Origin: Gloeopeniophorella convolvens | Taxonomy: Eukaryota > Basidiomycota > Agaricomycetes > Russulales | Length of the DNA stretch: 64,000 nt | Assembly (NCBI GenBank): GCA_022496205.1 | Contig: WTXD01000026.1 | Location: forward strand, 62,001-126,000 | Direction of reading: 5' to 3' | In this document: positions 24,072 to 35,690 of the stretch, in pieces | How positions within the stretch are numbered: the stretch's first letter is position 1 | Layout of the letters: each line of letters begins with the position of its first letter | Translations under genes and position numbers: made by a program | The notes under the pieces: generated by a model | Seen by the model: the letters and a program-made list of their open reading frames with translations, nothing else | Told to the model about the DNA's origin: nothing | The model's database searches: none

Positions 24072-25754
24072 CAGAACCCATCTCGTCGCTCGACTAGAGG
24101 CTCTAACCTATCCGAATCGTATTACTTCAATGGTTGAGCTGTTCCTACATGTAACTTAATCTATTGTGTCCCCACTGTCTATTTTGAAAGGCTCACGTTG
24201 GCGGGTACCTCCATTGTGCTACATATGTTATGGTGGGCAGAAGTCAGAAGCCGCGTGGCGGATGGTCATGTCAGATTCGCTTTCTCGCTTTCCTCCCTTT
24301 TGTACTTCGACGTTATCGCACTCCGGAGTTACTACGTATAGAACTCCTCCTTTCCTGTATTCCTGTGCTAGGACTGTGTGCGCAGAAGCCCGTTGTGGAC
24401 CTAGAGTGTGATCATGACGGGGCTGCCCCCAGGCACGTCGTGAATGCGAACAGTGGGGACGAAGCCGAACGCCGCACCCCAACACGTGTACTGGAGTACA
24501 TCGCTTTTTCGCTCCTAAGGTATCTTTGATCCCGCCAACACGCAACGACCTCCAGTTACTGGCACAGCATTCTGTGACCAGTGGGCACGTTGTCTCCGAT
24601 CCCAGGGCTAGCCGCACAAAACTTCAGTCTTCTGCAACGAGTCCGTTACCCGATTCGGCCTCCGGATGCCTTCGAGGGTCGATCATTCCCAAACGACAGG
24701 CCAACCAGTGCGCGGCTCGGAAAGCTCATGGATGTCCGCAGCGATGCTGTGGATATTTTGTAACTTTCAGTGGGGGTGAACTGACCAGGTGGAAGATCTA
24801 TAAGCTCGGCGACGACCGGTGGTGAGTGCACGTCCTCACAAGCCACTTTTCTGGGTCGAACCATTGTGTCCGATGCAGATGCTCCCAGAACGGCCCACAG
24901 TCGGAGGGTCCAAGTAGTACGGTAGACGTAAGGCAGCCGTCCTCGATGCCATAGCAGCGCCCGCTGTGACTCGGAATTGATGAGCCGCAGGGCACGCTGC
25001 AAACATGTGTCTATGATGGCTGCTAATGACATAGAGCCTCGTGGAGACCATGCGCCAACAACGTGTAAGGTACAAGGGTGCCAGCCGTCGGGCTGTGCTA
25101 ATTGGCGGCGGGGGTATATTTGTCAGCCGCCACGTGATCGGCGGTTTTCTGGCGGCCCCACTGTGCTGCCGCTTGGACTCCTTGTTCAAAACCTTGAGAT
25201 CGTGTAGAAGATCAGAAGTTTTGGTCCAGGTTTTACGGCGGTGCGCTGGCTTTGTTATCATAGCTCCATGATGTCAGGTGGCGACGCCTCTTGTTGACGG
25301 CCCTTAAGGCGTACGTGAACTGCAGTGGAGTCACCCCATTCGAATGAGAGTGACTTGGCCATCGATTCTCCTCACCAAACCTAATAGGTAGGCTACATAT
25401 TCTTCGGTAGTTCCTTGGAAGGTGCGTCTTAGCTCCTCTTCCGACTGAAATGCTGTGCATCCGTTTGTATGCGTAGTTCGCGGAGTCTTGTCAAAGCCAC
25501 GGCTGTCATGACCGTAAATCGATTTCGCCCTTCGATCGAAGGCGCCGCCTGGACGTGATCCACTAGGCTTCCATCCTCCAACCAAACCTTTCTTCTTCGT
25601 GGCGGTGCGATGAGGAGATACACATGCTGTATCCTCGAGGATCTATGACACTACATATATAAGAACCCTATTGTGGTTGCGTGAAAGTCACTCACTACAA
25701 ACCTCAAACAAACCTAGCCTTTCCAACGGTAGTAGATACAACCTATTCGATATC
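24072..25754. other. Intergenic region, 1.7 kb
   Basis: Several overlapping open frames of up to 141 codons occur on the minus strand (24,228-25,261), but they share no features with known proteins and no consistent splicing. I call no gene. The right end carries the promoter of the next gene. Confidence 0.4.
25656..25663 (+). promoter_or_regulatory. TATA box of the small membrane protein gene
   Basis: The sequence TATATAAG lies about 92 bases before the ATG at 25,755 and is followed by a C/A-rich leader (CTCACTACAAACCTC) typical of fungal 5' untranslated regions. Confidence 0.6.
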
Positions 25755-26500
25755 ATGTATCGTGGAACCAACGTAGCCTGTGAGTTCCTTGACACTCTCC
25801 CGCACTGGTCGTCCTCATCTTCTTCCCAGATGAACTCCCATCCACAGTCAAGTCGCTCAATGATGGCTGGTTGACAACTTACCAAAGCTCGACAGTAGTG
25901 GTGCGCACGCTGTCTCAGTTGCATATTTCCGCGAAGTATTGACGTATCTCAGGCAGGGCTCTTCGCCATCGTCGAGGCGCACCTTCTATCATTTGTCAAG
26001 GACGAACAGCACTTCCACAAGCATGTTGGAAATTCGGCAAAGCATGCGCTCCTGATATTCACTTACAGCGCGCTATTCTGCTTCCTCAGCGCGGCAGTGA
26101 GCGGACTCATCCTCACGGATGAGTTCGGCGAACTCCCCGTCCGCGCCTCGCGAAAAAGCGACCCAATTCAGCAGGGTACATTCGATAGCGGCGTCATAGC
26201 ACTGCTCGAGACCTACGGTGCTAAACGTGGGTGGCTATGGGTTATGTGGCATTGTGAGCGATTCGAATTTATGAAATGTTGGGGTCGCATCGCTCATTAC
26301 GGCCTGCAGGGCTCTTTTCCCTTCTCGCCGGCACCGTGTGTCTCGTCACGCAAGTGCTCATTTATGTCTGGCTTGAAGAGTCCGATGCTGTCAAGATCAC
26401 CCTTACGATCGTGACTGTATTCAGCTTGTTGCCCCTCCTGCACCTGGTGCCGCGTCCTGCGGGTTCCAGGAAGGGACGCAACGTTGTCGTCAGCAGTTAG
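25755..26500 (+). CDS. Small multi-pass membrane protein, hypothetical
   Basis: This is a four-exon gene with clean GT-AG joins in one frame. Exon 1 encodes MYRGTNVA and joins to YELPSTVKSLNDGWLTTYQ. The third exon reads AGLFAIVEAHLLSFVKDEQ and contains a membrane helix, LLIFTYSALFCFLSAAVSG. After an acidic/basic loop, the last exon continues HWLFSLLAGTVCLVTQVLI and LTIVTVFSLLPLLHLV, two more helices, ending in a basic Ser-rich tail. About 190 residues and roughly three membrane spans, no signal peptide before the first helix. This layout is common among unannotated agaricomycete membrane proteins. No transport or catalytic motif is visible. Confidence 0.7.
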
Positions 26501-27076
26501 TCTGACGCAACTTGTGACGGGGATTTCTCTTCGTAGTACTCCACACTGCTCGGTCACGAGCACTATCTCATACGCTCCTTTCCGGCGGACTCCAGGTTGC
26601 GCCCAGGCACAATTTTACCAAGTCGTGAGATCGCGACGTCGGATAGACTATAGATTCTGACAAGAACTTGAAATTCGTTCTGGCAACGATGGATATATTT
26701 ATCGTATATATAACTCATGCGGATGTAATAATCAGTCACTTTACAATGCACCAGAAACTGACTACTCGGACTGATTCTGTAAAGTTCATCAACGGCGGTA
26801 AGTACGCCGGCTATCACTACCATGCTACCTGAACAGCGAAGATACATTCACAGGGAGCAGTAGATAGATACTCGTGCTACATAGGGCTCTGTACCCAAGG
26901 CGCACGTAAATGGATTTAAAAAAAAAACACTACCATGCACGCACTTTGGATGCGCATGATTTGCATGCTCACTCCGGCTCACATTCGTACCGCTGGACGG
27001 CGCGGTTTGAGCCGGTGACCCACATTCAATGTGCATATACTCTACACGATATCCTACAAAGGTGCCTAGAACAGCC
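26501..27076. other. Convergent 3' region with a dispersed repeat
   Basis: This lies between the plus-strand membrane protein gene and the minus-strand bromodomain gene. It holds their 3' untranslated sequence and one copy of the dispersed A-tract repeat described separately. No gene is supported. Confidence 0.45.
26857..26970. repeat. Dispersed A-tract repeat, copy 1
   Basis: The segment with CGTGCTACATAGGGCTCTGT, AAATGGATTT and a run of nine to ten A matches 44,739-44,890 in the same orientation. In the 46 or so aligned bases before the A run, about four in five positions agree by eye. A further block after the A run (GGATGCGCATGATTTG) also matches. Both copies lie just downstream of gene ends. 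Confidence 0.55.
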
Positions 27077-29232
27077 TCAACACCCGATAGTAGGAACGAG
27101 ATGTCTGAGGTGTGGGGGCACAAGCTCCGGGGGCATGCGCGCGATCTGGTCGAGCGGTGCCCGTTTAGCCAAAGCTATCAGATTCATCCGTAGCTCCGTC
27201 TCCAGATCGGGCTCCGGCCTGTTGGCACCTTCCTCCGCCTTGACCTCGGCCCCTGCCTCCCCCGCTCCAGCCCGCTGGGCATGCAGCCGCTCGAGAAGAT
27301 CCGCGGCGTGGCCGAGTGCTCGGGCGAGCACCGTAGCGTCCTCGTTTGTCCCTGCGCCCATCCAGGCGCGTTCCGCATCGAAGAGTTCGTTGGGGGCCTG
27401 GATGAGAGAACCAAGGTCGAGTGGAGTCCGCGGAAGAGGCGGGGACGCTGGGATGGGCTTGGAAACGAGTGAACCCGCATCTGGAACCCTGGAACCAGTT
27501 ATTGCAGCGTCAACCGTCCGATGTCGGCGCTCTGTCAGCTCATCAATGAGCATGGCGTCGACGTATTCTGCGAGTGGAAAGCGGCGATTCTCGTCGGTGG
27601 GGGTGACGTGTGCCGTAGGTGCCGAGGAGACAAATTCGGCGACGCTGCGAGCGTAAGCAAGACCGTCAAAGCCACCGTACACGACCTCACGCAGCCAGCT
27701 TTGGGCGGTCTTCGCCTGGTTGTCAGTGTCTTCCGAGCGAGCAGCGCTCTCCAGGCTCGTACGCAGTGCTTCGAAAAGCCGTTCTTGCGTCCCAAACGCC
27801 TCGTGTTTTCCGTCTGCTGACCTCCCCGTTGTCAGGGTCGGGAATAGCCCGAGGTCGTCCGTGTGCAATGGCCGCGGCGTACGCCATGCGGGAGCAGGAG
27901 GCGGTTCTTCTGCAGTTTCTTTCGCCTTTCCCCGTAGGGGGGCTATGCGTGAGACTGTCCAGTGGCGGTACTTCGGTTTTCCGCTCTCAGATTGGGGCTC
28001 CACAGCCACAGGGACCAACGGTGGGTCTTTGGGAGCGGGGACACAGATTGGAGAAGGAAGGACGGCATTTGAATCCTGTGCAGGGGGAGAAAATAGAGGT
28101 GTGAACGTTGGCACGGAGAAGGGATCTGGCACAAGGGCCGAAAGTACGCTGAATGGATCTTCCACTGTGCCGCTAGGCTCAGTACGGCCAGGCGTTGCGA
28201 AGGGCAAAACTTACTCTCGGCGTAGTCTAAGCTCCCATCAGGAGCATATGGAGGTCCGCCTTTCTCCATGCGCAAGCGTTCTTTCTTCGAGCGATATCGT
28301 TTTCCTTGGGGAACGTTAGGCCCGGACGCGTAACGCAAAAGTGACATACCTTTGAGTTTCAGAGCCAACATCACTTCGGCCCAGTCTGACCCAGGAGGGA
28401 AGACCCCGACCCCGTCCTTGTACCCAGGGAGATGCCCATCTGCCTCAAGACTCTCGGAGAAATCGTCCTTTTTTGTGGATCCTCGCCCGCGTCGATTAGG
28501 AGGCGGAACTGAAGCAGAGACTATCGACGGCGACCGACGCGCTGGAGTGTCCGGTCCAGCACTTGCCCCCGCTGGTATCGCGTCCTCATCGGCGTCTACG
28601 TTGACTTCTTCATCGCGCTCAATCTCGATGTTCCAGTCAACCTCATACTCGATGACATGAGCGGCAGCCTTGGATATGTGGTCGGACGCCCATGCTTCGA
28701 TGCGCTCCGCTTCGCTGTGGTAGATCGTTCCCGGGGGATTGAACTTCTTGGCGTTGGCTATCACGAGACGAAAATCGTCCTTCATGGTGTCAGGTAGACT
28801 GCAGAGACACGGGCGTGATAGACGTACTGCAAATTCGTCCAACGACCTATACTTCGACTTCGCGATTTTGTCCGTCATCGTCCCGAAATCCATGGGTTGC
28901 TTGATAACGTCCATATACCCAGGTACCTTTTCTGTATCCACCGGCTGTAGGAAGAAAGCATAATCGTCTTTCCTGCTCCAAAGTTAGGCGGGTATCTGAA
29001 GGTGGCAATTTCGCACTCACTTCTTGATTTTTGTGATTAGCGGTGTCAACACCTCCTTTAGCGGTTTGAGCTTAATAGGTCTCGGTATCTTCTTTACTCC
29101 TACAGGCTCGAGCAGGGGACTGTTGCGCTTCTTTGCGTTCAATTCCTTGATGGCTTTCAAAGACGGCAGGACTAGAGTAAGGCCAGAGGAACTAGGACCA
29201 GCACGGCTGCTGGAAGCGTCTAGGGACTCCAT
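27077..29232 (-). CDS. Bromodomain protein, BRD7/BRD9-like
   Basis: The product is a nuclear acetyl-lysine reader, likely part of a chromatin-remodelling complex. Exon 1 starts MESLDASSSRAGPSSSG and has a basic stretch ending PLITKIKK. Exon 2 opens DDYAFFLQPVDTEKVPGYM and continues VIKQPMDFGTMTDKI, the bromodomain ZA loop. Splicing joins SLDEFA to DDFRLVIANAKKFNPPG, giving the conserved asparagine (N in NAKKFN) that binds acetyl-lysine. Then come an acidic linker, SDWAEVMLALKLKG, and a long C-terminal region that includes PKYRHWTVSRIAPLRGKAK and ends HLVPTIGC (stop 27,077-27,079). About 640 residues. The single bromodomain with a long downstream region fits BRD7/9-type proteins. Membership of a specific complex is inferred, not shown. 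Confidence 0.85.
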
Positions 29233-32200
29233 GTCCTATCTGCTCCAGTCCCATAAGCATATGAGGGCGGTCCATTGTCGCAACGACAGAGAAAAGCCTT
29301 ACAGCCGTTAGCGAGACGTCGTGCCGCAGTTGCTCTCGTCAGTGATCGCAAATTCCGATTGTGGGTGCTCGCCCCTAACCCCAATACAGGGTTGCGTTGA
29401 GTCTACCGGCATCCTCCGTGCGCGTGGTTTGCCGCTCGGCGGCTGGCAGACCTCCGCTTTCATTTAATCCGACTCTGCCGACTCTACGAGGTGATCCTGC
29501 TCTGTTCTCCGACGATCAAACGAGAGTCCTCGCAGACACACTCTGCCCTATGAGCGTCATTACATCCGTTACCTGTGCGTTGAAGTGGCGAGCTGGGCTG
29601 ATCGGTCATTTCGGCCTTCTAACCATCACATCTTCACTCGAGTTGGCTTCCTCGGAGGCACTACGGCGGCCAATCGCACATCCCCGACCCGCACAATTAC
29701 AGCTTCAAGAAGCCAGTTGACATGCCGCAACTCATGGCAGCTCATGGCCTCCTGCATGTTTTTTCCGCGATGACCGACGGCAGCTCACCGCCACGCGCAC
29801 CCCGGTATTAAGTCCCCAAGGGAACGGAAATTCACCGCGTTGCCTGCTCGCTTCTCACTCAGCTCATTATCGCCATCCGCTTCTCCGTGCTCATCAACCT
29901 CCTGAGTCAAACTACAGCCGCTCAGCGCAGCTTCCTGTGGGTAGCTGCTAATTATGTCCACCCCCAGTTTGACCGCGGGGTACCCCCTAGCCTCTAGCCC
30001 TCCCAAGACACACCCACAGGATCTCTCTGAATTGGCATATCTTCGCCCAGCCTAAGGCTCGTTTTCCGGTGGAGGAATGCCCCGGAATACGTGCTAACCA
30101 ACAAAGTGGATTCGCGACCCAGTGTTAGGCCTGAGCGCTGAGTCTCACACGAGTATAAGAAAGGTTTTATTAAATTCTTTCGGTGGCGCTAGACGCCGGC
30201 TGAACACCACCCTATCTCCACAATGCTATGGTCAACTACTTGCATATGCTGGCCACCAGCGATGCGGTGCGCAACTGTTGCCGTAATATCAACGAATTTA
30301 CCAAGCACTCGCCGTGACTGACCCTTAGCTCGCGGTATCATAGGACATCGTACCCTCATTGTTACGGCACACGTCCTATTTCGAGGCTCCAAACCCACAT
30401 CTGTGTTGGCGCATCATCATAGTAGATCCGTTATCGGAACTTTGAGCATCTTTCGTGTTTCCTGACCCACTCTGCGATCAGCTGAGTAGCCAGGAGCATC
30501 AAGACCGTGACGCTCGCGCGCTGAAGAATCTGCAAGCCCGTATGGGTGGGAGTCTCGTGGTACACGTGTGGCATCGTCATGCTTTCTCCGCTTGCCGAAG
30601 ACTACTTCTTGTCCGCATGCTTATCGTATAGCTAATAGCACCTAATGGCCGCCACTTCTCGCATCCCTCCGCTCTCCAAGGCCCGTGGCTCAAACTTCGA
30701 AGACTACAGATTGCGTTATACACATCTATGTGCGGCGCACATCGAACGCTCATCAACGGAGACTATTAGTATCTGGAACCTGTGAGATTGGTCTACTCGG
30801 CACATGCTGTGTGGACCGCTCCATTCTATTGCCGCGGTCACTTCGCGTGAGGCGCGCGCAGCATCATGAATGTTGGAGCCGCCTTTCAGTGGCGGGCGAA
30901 TAGCCCAAGCTTTCTCAGCCCCACCCCGTAAAACGTAACATGCGACAGGACTGCATCGCGTATCTTTGATCTGGGGTGGTGGACTATTCCCAAGCTCTGC
31001 TGCCCATGACCCGGATCCCAGCCAGCCTTCAACACATCGCTTTCATGACATCTTACTCTTCGAGGCTTAACACTGTACAGATGGCTTTCTCACCCTGTAA
31101 TGGTATGTCGCTCGGGGTTACTGCGTCTCATAACTTAAATACAGTGCTTAGCCATTCAGCTCGGTGTCTGTGCTATGACGCGGGCATCAAGTGCGGCAGA
31201 AGATGTCTACTTCGATAGCTGCAAAACATGCAGTACCCCGCACCCCATATGTGGAGCAACAATTGAAGGCAGTAATGAGGGCAGTTGCCTGTGAGAACCT
31301 GCGAGGATCGTGTAAACTAATCTCCAATCATGCACGGATCTCGGCATTAGTTTGGCTCAAGAACCCATCTTCCCTCAGATCCTGGCCCCATCTCACCACT
31401 CTCACCTTAATTCAGGTGCAACGCCTCGATCTCAGTGTGCTGCGTGCTCGGGAATGTGTCTTCTTCGGACGTCCTTGGTGCAACAACGTGTGCGCCCTAC
31501 TAAACTGAGGTCGCATTCTCGGGATGCTCGGAACTTCCTCTTTGATCATGATGATACGGCACGCTCCAGACTCGTCGAGACCATGCTGTGGTAGACCATG
31601 AGAATGCAATACCGTTCATTCATACCCGCTATTGTTTTCCTGCATGTGGGAGGACTGCAAGTTGGCACTGACGGCAAAACGATCACTACGGACTTGATGT
31701 TCGCTCGCTTCTGTGCCTATAGTGCTCTCGAGTCGCAACTCATTTCGGACATGTACAATGACATGTACATAGTCAATGACCACACCGACATTCTCAACCC
31801 CGTTACTATCAAAGTGTTTATTTCCACGCTATACATAGCGCTGGTGGTTCCGCTGTTGACGTACCGCATACGTTGAGGGTGCAGGGCTACGGCGCCTCTG
31901 CGACCCCCCGGCGGGTGGTGAGTGCCGAAAACCTACGAGAAAGGAAGCTTCTTGGCCAGCTTCGTCAAGATTTCGTTATCAGGACACGCTCAGCGGCAGC
32001 AGAAACGCAATGAATCATCGAGTGGAGAAGCTTCCAAGTGCAAGGACTGCACAACTTGCAATGCCTCTGCCGCGAGGCTCACAGGAGCTTTCCCGGGGCG
32101 TCGGCCCGCTTGCTAAAATCGACGATCGTTACTATGGGGGAGCCGGAGGCACGCTAGCATGGAAACGAGCTGTTTGACCCCGGTGTCAGGTCGGGGATGC

Positions 32201-33530
32201 GAAGGGCATCCTGTGCCTTCGCCATATAGCGCCCGAGAATAATCTGCCGTGATGACAAGAGGGCATGTGAAAAAATCTGGTTCGTGCATGACCTTGTGCA
32301 TGACTCGGATTTGTCCTCGTGCTGCTGGCGCTCCGCAGGGACGATCCGTCCATGCGGCCCGGCGGCCGCTGTCGCGGGAAAACCACCAAGCGTCCGGACG
32401 TCCAGAACTTGGCGAGTCCTCTGCGACAACCTCACAAACCTTACCTGGCTGCGGATGGAATTTCGGCGACGAGCCCCTATATGGAAATTCGCCAGGGTAA
32501 CGGGGAGACGTTGCGCGTGGTCGTTGCATTACAGTTAATGCATTTGGTGCCGAGCCTGGGGCGCCCTCCTTGAACGCGCAGCAGCTTCGGTCGACCTGAG
32601 ATCTATCTGCAAGGGCATTATCCCAGCATCAATAGGTTTGTGTTCATCGTTGCTCGCTCTTTGCATCCGGCGAGGGGTTGCGTTGAACAATGTTTGACAC
32701 AGGTGCACTGCCACTGCAGGCGCTAAGCAGCATAAGCGATCTGTGGACATGTCGTGATCGATGTTCCTTGATTAGGACATGTTCGTTGCTATAACTCCCC
32801 AATCCGCATCTCCCACCGCCCACTCTGGGAGGCTAGACTGGCCTACCTGTGTCCCCGACTAGGGCAAACCATCATGCAGAAGACGCCATTCCGTTGTCAG
32901 AAGAGAACCCGCAAGCTGTCGCGGACACGGTGATTATGATGAGTATCCAAAAGTTCCGGCTTGCATATCAACGCGGCGAGGCGATACTGAAGTTTGGCTC
33001 CTCGGTCTCGGTCCTTGGCAGAACAGCGCCGCTTCTGTGTGCTCGATCGTAATTGTCAGGATAGCCGTCTGTCGCCTTCAAATTGAACTTCATTTGAGTA
33101 ATAATTATCCGGCCGCCTGCCAGGTTCCCAACTTGCTTTTCTCCACCACCCACCCTCGCTTTGCTCCTCCGCCATTCCCTTACACTGCCCGGGGCGAGGG
33201 TGGTCAACGACTCCTCACGTTTGCTGTATTCCTGTCTCACGCGTAACTGTCCCACTTGGATGCCTCGTTGTCCACTGCCCTCCACGATCCAACTTTAATC
33301 GCACGTAATCCTTTCCGCTCTTTCGAAGTAGGACTAGCATCGGTCCCTATCCACGATCCCTAACAGCAGAGTTATCCACCCTTCCACATATCTACATCCG
33401 CACGCATCCTCCGCAATCTACAACTTCCCCCCATTCCAGAGTCCAAGCCGTCTCTATCACTCACCTCTTACCCATCCATCTAATCGCGACACACGTTTGC
33501 GCTGGCTTGCCATCTGACAGCCTGTGCATC
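29233..33530. other. Gene-poor region, 4.3 kb
   Basis: This is the longest gap in the left half. I see no gene with family features. Weak candidates are a minus-strand frame at 30,189-30,398 whose end reads ATVAHRIAGGQHMQVVDHS, and a 92-codon plus-strand frame at 31,598-31,876. A third is a minus-strand 138-codon frame at 32,113-32,529. None shows a start, splice signals and composition that agree. The 33,100-33,530 part is CT-rich and is likely the promoter and leader of the homeodomain gene. Confidence 0.4.
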
Positions 33531-35011
33531 ATGAAGAGACGACACTCAGACGAGGACGCGCCTTTGCGCTCAAGTCCATCGAACGCGTCTTCACGCGGCG
33601 AAGGTGACTTGGCCGACACAGAGATGGAGCCCGGACCCAGCGCCGGGCCCAGCGCCGATCCCAGAGCCGAGCCCAGCGCTGGACCTGGCGCCGACGCCGC
33701 TCGACAGGCACGGGAGAAGAGCGACGACGGTGCAGCCGCAGCACCGCCCCCTCTCAAGAAGAAGAGGACACGAACACTCACGACGCCGCACCAGTCTGCG
33801 GTACTTCATGCACTCCTCGCCCAGGTGCGTTGCTCCGATTAGGGCGGCGCTTTGACTAACTTACGGCTTAGTCTCGCTTTCCCACTACCGCAATGCGTGA
33901 GGAAGTGGGCCGCTCGATCGGGTTGAGCGCTCGAAAGGTCCAGGTGCGTCAGCTGAACCATTTACCTTCGCCCGTTATCACTGACCCGTGCGCTCTTCAG
34001 GTGTGGTTTCAGGCAAGTCTCGAACGTCCTCTAGTGTTTCGAAGGTAAAGATTGACTGAACGGGTTTCCTCTGAGCAGAACCAACGACAGAAAGCCCGCC
34101 GCCCACGTAGCCAGGGCTCGGCCCCGCTGACGCGCCCGCCACAATATGGCGCGTTCTCAAACTTGCCGGCATCTGCGCCTCCCGCAGTTGGACCGTCACA
34201 GTTGTCTCCCAGCTCTGGGCAGTCCACGTTCTACGCAGCTCCTCCTGGTCCATTTGGCCAGTTCAGCCTGAGGCAGGAGTATCTTGAGCATGAGGACCCT
34301 GCCAGAGCACCGATGGCGGGTCCGAGTCCGAGCACGGGCTATCTCTCAGGCCCTGGTGTCCCTGGGGCCAGCTCCTCACTTGCTCCAAGATACCCCCCTG
34401 GTCCTCCGCCGCCCCCACCACCTGCTGGCTATCCTCCTCAGCGCTGGTCTCCGTACGAGAGCCACCCCAGCACACGCCCGCCCTTCTCAGAGCCAAGGCT
34501 GCCCGCGCCGTCGCGCGACTTCACCTACAGCCTGCCCCCGTTGCAGGTGCCAGAGCACAGCGGCTCGCGCTTCAGTCAGACCCAGTTCCTACCCATGGCC
34601 CTTCCTCCCCCGCCTCGTCTTCACGAACCCCAACCACGACCCTTAACTGTCGAGTCGCGATCATATTCTACCGAGTCGTTCTTTGTACCCCACCTTCCTC
34701 CCCAAGAATCTGCGCCCGCGCCCGCGCGCAATCTCCCCCGCCTCCAAATCCCTCCACTTCAGGTCCCTGAGACGCCGCGTGTGCAACGGTCTGCGCCACC
34801 GTACTCGTCTCTTCCCGATCCGATGCGTTTCCCGCCGAACCAGGGAGACCCCGTGCCCTCTGTCACGCCGGGCACGCCGCGTGGTGGGAGCCCGCCACCG
34901 CCTCTCCGCGCACGCCGCTTTGATCCCGTGCGCGAAGCCGCGAGCGAGCGCGGTAGTAGCCAGGGCACTGACGTGCCGACGCCTCCGCACACCGATACCC
35001 CCCACGCTTGA
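33531..35011 (+). CDS. Homeodomain transcription factor
   Basis: This is a nuclear DNA-binding protein. The ATG at 33,531 gives MKRRHSDEDAPLRSSPSN, then a low-complexity GPSAGPSADP region and a basic KKKRTRTLTTPHQ at the homeodomain start. Helices 1 and 2 run HQSAVLHALLAQ and TTAMREEVGRSIGLSARKV. Recognition helix 3 is KVQVWFQNQRQKARR, with the near-invariant W, F, N and R of homeodomains. Helix 3 is assembled from three exons. The middle one is only 12 bases (34,001-34,012, VWFQ) and is followed by an intron with a GC donor (GCAAGT). The remaining protein, to the TGA at 35,009-35,011, is Pro/Ser-rich and probably disordered. About 440 residues. Most similar in type to the non-mating-type homeodomain factors of agaricomycetes. 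I see no TALE-type three-residue insertion. Confidence 0.85.
34001..34012 (+). other. 12-base microexon with downstream GC-AG intron (homeodomain helix 3)
   Basis: The 12 bases GTGTGGTTTCAG lie between a CTCTTCAG acceptor and a GCAAGT donor and encode Val-Trp-Phe-Gln in phase 0. The next acceptor (GAGCAG, ending 34,078) restores Asn-Gln-Arg-Gln. The homeodomain consensus requires exactly these residues, which supports both the microexon and the non-canonical donor. Confidence 0.75.
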
Positions 35012-35690
35012 CGCCTTTTCACGAATTTCTCGACGAATCTTTTCGGATCCAATGTCCAGCGCTGCGCTCTCTATGCTCTCCGCTTTGTTCAGTACCAATC
35101 GCAACGTTCGTGACCTATACTATCTCTCTTTTCGAATTCGGAAGTCTAGATATACACGGGCCGCCGGCCTTCACGCTCATTCATCATCCCCGCATCCCTA
35201 ATTCTTAATTCACGTGCCCAGCATATACCACGCCCGCTGGCGCGTGTTCTTCCGCTCGGTCCTAATGCTGCACCCCCGCCGGCATGAGCGCAACTAATTT
35301 ACACCTACGTTACTCACCCTCTTCCAACATCAAGTACAATTAATTCATTACCGTACGTAGTCTATTACTACCTGCCTCCTTGTATCGTTGCCAACCAATT
35401 CCTGTCATTCGTGTCTTTGTATGCGATTACTTTTGCGCCCACCGTACATAGCTATCGTAATGCAGCTCTCAAACCCCATCTGTGCGGGTGCAGTGCGACG
35501 ATTCGCGCGACTGCGCCAGCAAAGGCGCCCGCGACGCCCTGCGAAGTAACCCTCCATTCAGTCGCCCGTTGCACCTGACAGGTGTATGTACTTCTAAGGT
35601 ATGACAGGTCTTCTCTTCGCGAATGCGTTGCTAGCCCGACTCGGGGACCCCTTGCCCCGCAGGGCGCACGCAGACGCCCCTTTGGTGCAA
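35012..35690. other. Convergent 3' untranslated region
   Basis: This lies between the homeodomain gene (plus) and the RING protein gene (minus). The left part is AT-rich (TTCTTAATT, ACAATTAATTCATTA) and fits polyadenylation signals. I see no independent gene. Confidence 0.5.

Noticed and set aside
30189..30398. Minus-strand frame ending in ATVAHRIAGGQHMQVVDHS
   Set aside because: Looks somewhat coding but starts at TTG and has no upstream exon or recognised family.
31081..31594. Possible small cysteine-rich protein (CKTCSTPHPICGAT)
   Set aside because: The available donor leads into a different frame that stops within 25 codons; the Cys-rich frame has no acceptable start.
32113..32573. Open frames on both strands (138 and 84 codons)
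   Set aside because: Mutually overlapping, no known domains and no supporting splice or promoter signals.
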